Source: Aestuariivita sp. (GTDB lineage: Bacteria; Pseudomonadota; Alphaproteobacteria; Rhodobacterales; Rhodobacteraceae). Taken from it: a stretch of 64,000 nucleotides of DNA. The position numbers and the translations under genes are program-made. Positions 63,202 through 64,000 of the stretch are shown piece by piece. Location of the stretch: the NCBI GenBank assembly GCA_018401465.1, contig JAGYKE010000004.1:2077857-2141856 (forward strand), in the 5' to 3' direction. The notes beneath the pieces were generated by a model that did no database searches, was not told the DNA's origin, and worked only from the letters and a program-made list of their open reading frames with translations. The number at the start of each line of letters is the position of its first letter. Positions within the stretch are counted from its first letter, which is position 1.

Positions 63202-63733
63202 TCGGCACAACTTTTCTGGCTTGTTTCGGTTTCGGACATAGGCATCTTGGCTCGTCAAGAATGGCACAGGTTGCCAGTACCTCAAACACCCAAGCGCAGG
63301 GCGACACACTGCATCGCGGCCGCATAGCCGGTCAGATTGCCCATTGTCTTTGCCCTTGCGCTGCCCTTATGGTCGACCGACCGGGGCACCACGCGGCTTT
63401 TCCGCGGACCGACCCGGGTCGTGAGATTCGCTGTCAGGACCGCGTCCCCGTGCACAACGGGGCTCCGCGCCCGGCAGACCGATTGGGCCCCGCGAGGGGC
63501 CGCTGCAACGCCCCTGAACGGATGACGGACGGGGGACCGAATGGGCAGGCGCGTCGAGACGCGTTCTGCCGGAGACGAACCGCGATGACGCGTGTGCGAG
63601 TGACGGGAAGATTTTCCGCGGGCCTTCGGGCCCCGCACCGCGCTGCGTCTCATATCGCCCAGACAAGTCACGTCCTCAGCCCCGCCCGCCCACCGGGTCG
63701 CGCGGTCCGCCTGACGTCGTGCATCAAGGACAC
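63202..63733. promoter_or_regulatory. Gene-free region containing the structured leader of rne
   Basis: About 530 bases between the Sel1-repeat gene and rne. Small frames here have no homology. Several compact hairpins are evident on the plus strand: GGCCCC-GCGA-GGGGCC (63486-63501, GNRA loop) and GGGCC-TTCG-GGCCC (63620-63633, UUCG loop, with flanking pairs). In enterobacteria the long rne leader is bound by RNase E itself for autoregulation; a comparable role here is inference. The minus-strand promoter of the Sel1 gene should also be here. Confidence 0.5.
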
Positions 63734-64000
63734 ATGCCCAAGAAAATGCTCATCGATGCCACCCACGCGGAGGAAACCCGCGTCGTGGTGGTGGACGGAA
63801 ACAAGGTCGAGGATTTCGACTTCGAATCCGAAAACAAGCGCCAGCTGGCGGGGAACATCTATCTCGCAAAGGTGACGCGGGTCGAACCGTCGCTTCAGGC
63901 GGCCTTCGTGGATTACGGCGGGAACCGGCACGGGTTCCTTGCGTTCTCGGAAATCCATCCCGATTACTACCAGATCCCCGTCGCCGACCGCGAGGCGCTG
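63734..64000 (+). CDS. rne: Ribonuclease E, N-terminal part (runs off the window)
   Basis: The first 89 codons of an RNase E/G family endoribonuclease. KKMLIDATHAEETRVVVVDG opens the RNase H-like subdomain, and GNIYLAKVTRVEPSLQAAFVDYG begins the S1 domain, both typical of alphaproteobacterial RNase E. AAGGA lies six bases before the ATG. The catalytic and scaffold regions are beyond the window end. The enzyme would process rRNA, tRNA and mRNA. Confidence 0.95.
   Translation, partial: MPKKMLIDATHAEETRVVVVDGNKVEDFDFESENKRQLAGNIYLAKVTRVEPSLQAAFVDYGGNRHGFLAFSEIHPDYYQIPVADREAL

Overview
The window is a GC-rich chromosomal segment of an alphaproteobacterium, most likely Rhodobacteraceae (Roseobacter/Rhodobacter type). 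The main clues are an RTX protein ending in a Hint domain, a DUF1476 (F1Fo-ATPase zeta) gene beside purC-purS-purQ, a Mur-like Fur protein, a corrinoid protein with separate homocysteine methyltransferase and DUF1638 genes (a split methionine synthase), a GTTC-N7-GTTC LexA box, and the gene order lptF-lptG-lptD-surA-pdxA-rsmA. Almost all of it is core chromosome. The only clearly foreign-looking stretch is about 39.7-44.0 kb.

Layout. 0-5 kb: end of an esterase, an HNH endonuclease, an arginase-ornithine cyclodeaminase operon divergent from an Lrp/AsnC regulator, dsbB with a DedA-like gene, and tRNA-Leu(CAA). 5-8.3 kb: a 683-base gene-free stretch, then a large secreted RTX/Hint protein. 8.3-19.3 kb: MobA-like nucleotidyltransferase, enolase, two EamA transporters, an AbrB-type membrane protein, Fur/Mur, SelO, a GNAT acetyltransferase, a nucleoside hydrolase, an FkbM methyltransferase with a glycosyltransferase, and MazG. 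19.4-25.7 kb: an M20 amidohydrolase with two tandem ureohydrolases, DUF1499, prfA-prmC, DUF4167. 25.7-33.1 kb: the outer-membrane biogenesis operon lptF-lptG-lptD-surA-pdxA-rsmA. 33.2-39.7 kb: pepA-holC, an aspartic protease, an ABC-F protein, ndk, a TfoX-domain protein, a methyltransferase.

39.7-44.1 kb is a degraded accessory patch ending at tRNA-Asn(GTT): a possible beta-barrel remnant, a complete IS3-family element, a lower-GC NERD-nuclease/SF1-helicase gene whose 3' end is cut by that IS, and a heptanucleotide tandem repeat. 44.2-51.7 kb: MBL hydrolase, orphan histidine kinase, PfkB kinase running into an antisense tRNA-Ile(CAT), purM-purN, RNase D, a lipoprotein, SufE. 51.9-55.8 kb: methionine cycle genes (DUF1638, corrinoid protein, homocysteine methyltransferase) around a radical SAM gene with a LexA box. 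55.9-64 kb: DUF1476, purC-purS-purQ, a DctB/DctD-type two-component pair whose regulator lacks the sigma-54-contacting GAFTGA loop, a cysteine-rich Sel1-repeat secreted protein, a structured leader and the first 89 codons of RNase E.

I found no wholly new multi-gene system. The most rewarding leads are a palindromic intergenic repeat with compensating changes in its stem, lying between convergent genes; the amidohydrolase/double-ureohydrolase operon; the LexA box before the radical SAM gene; the GAFTGA-less DctD-like regulator; and the IS-truncated nuclease-helicase gene.
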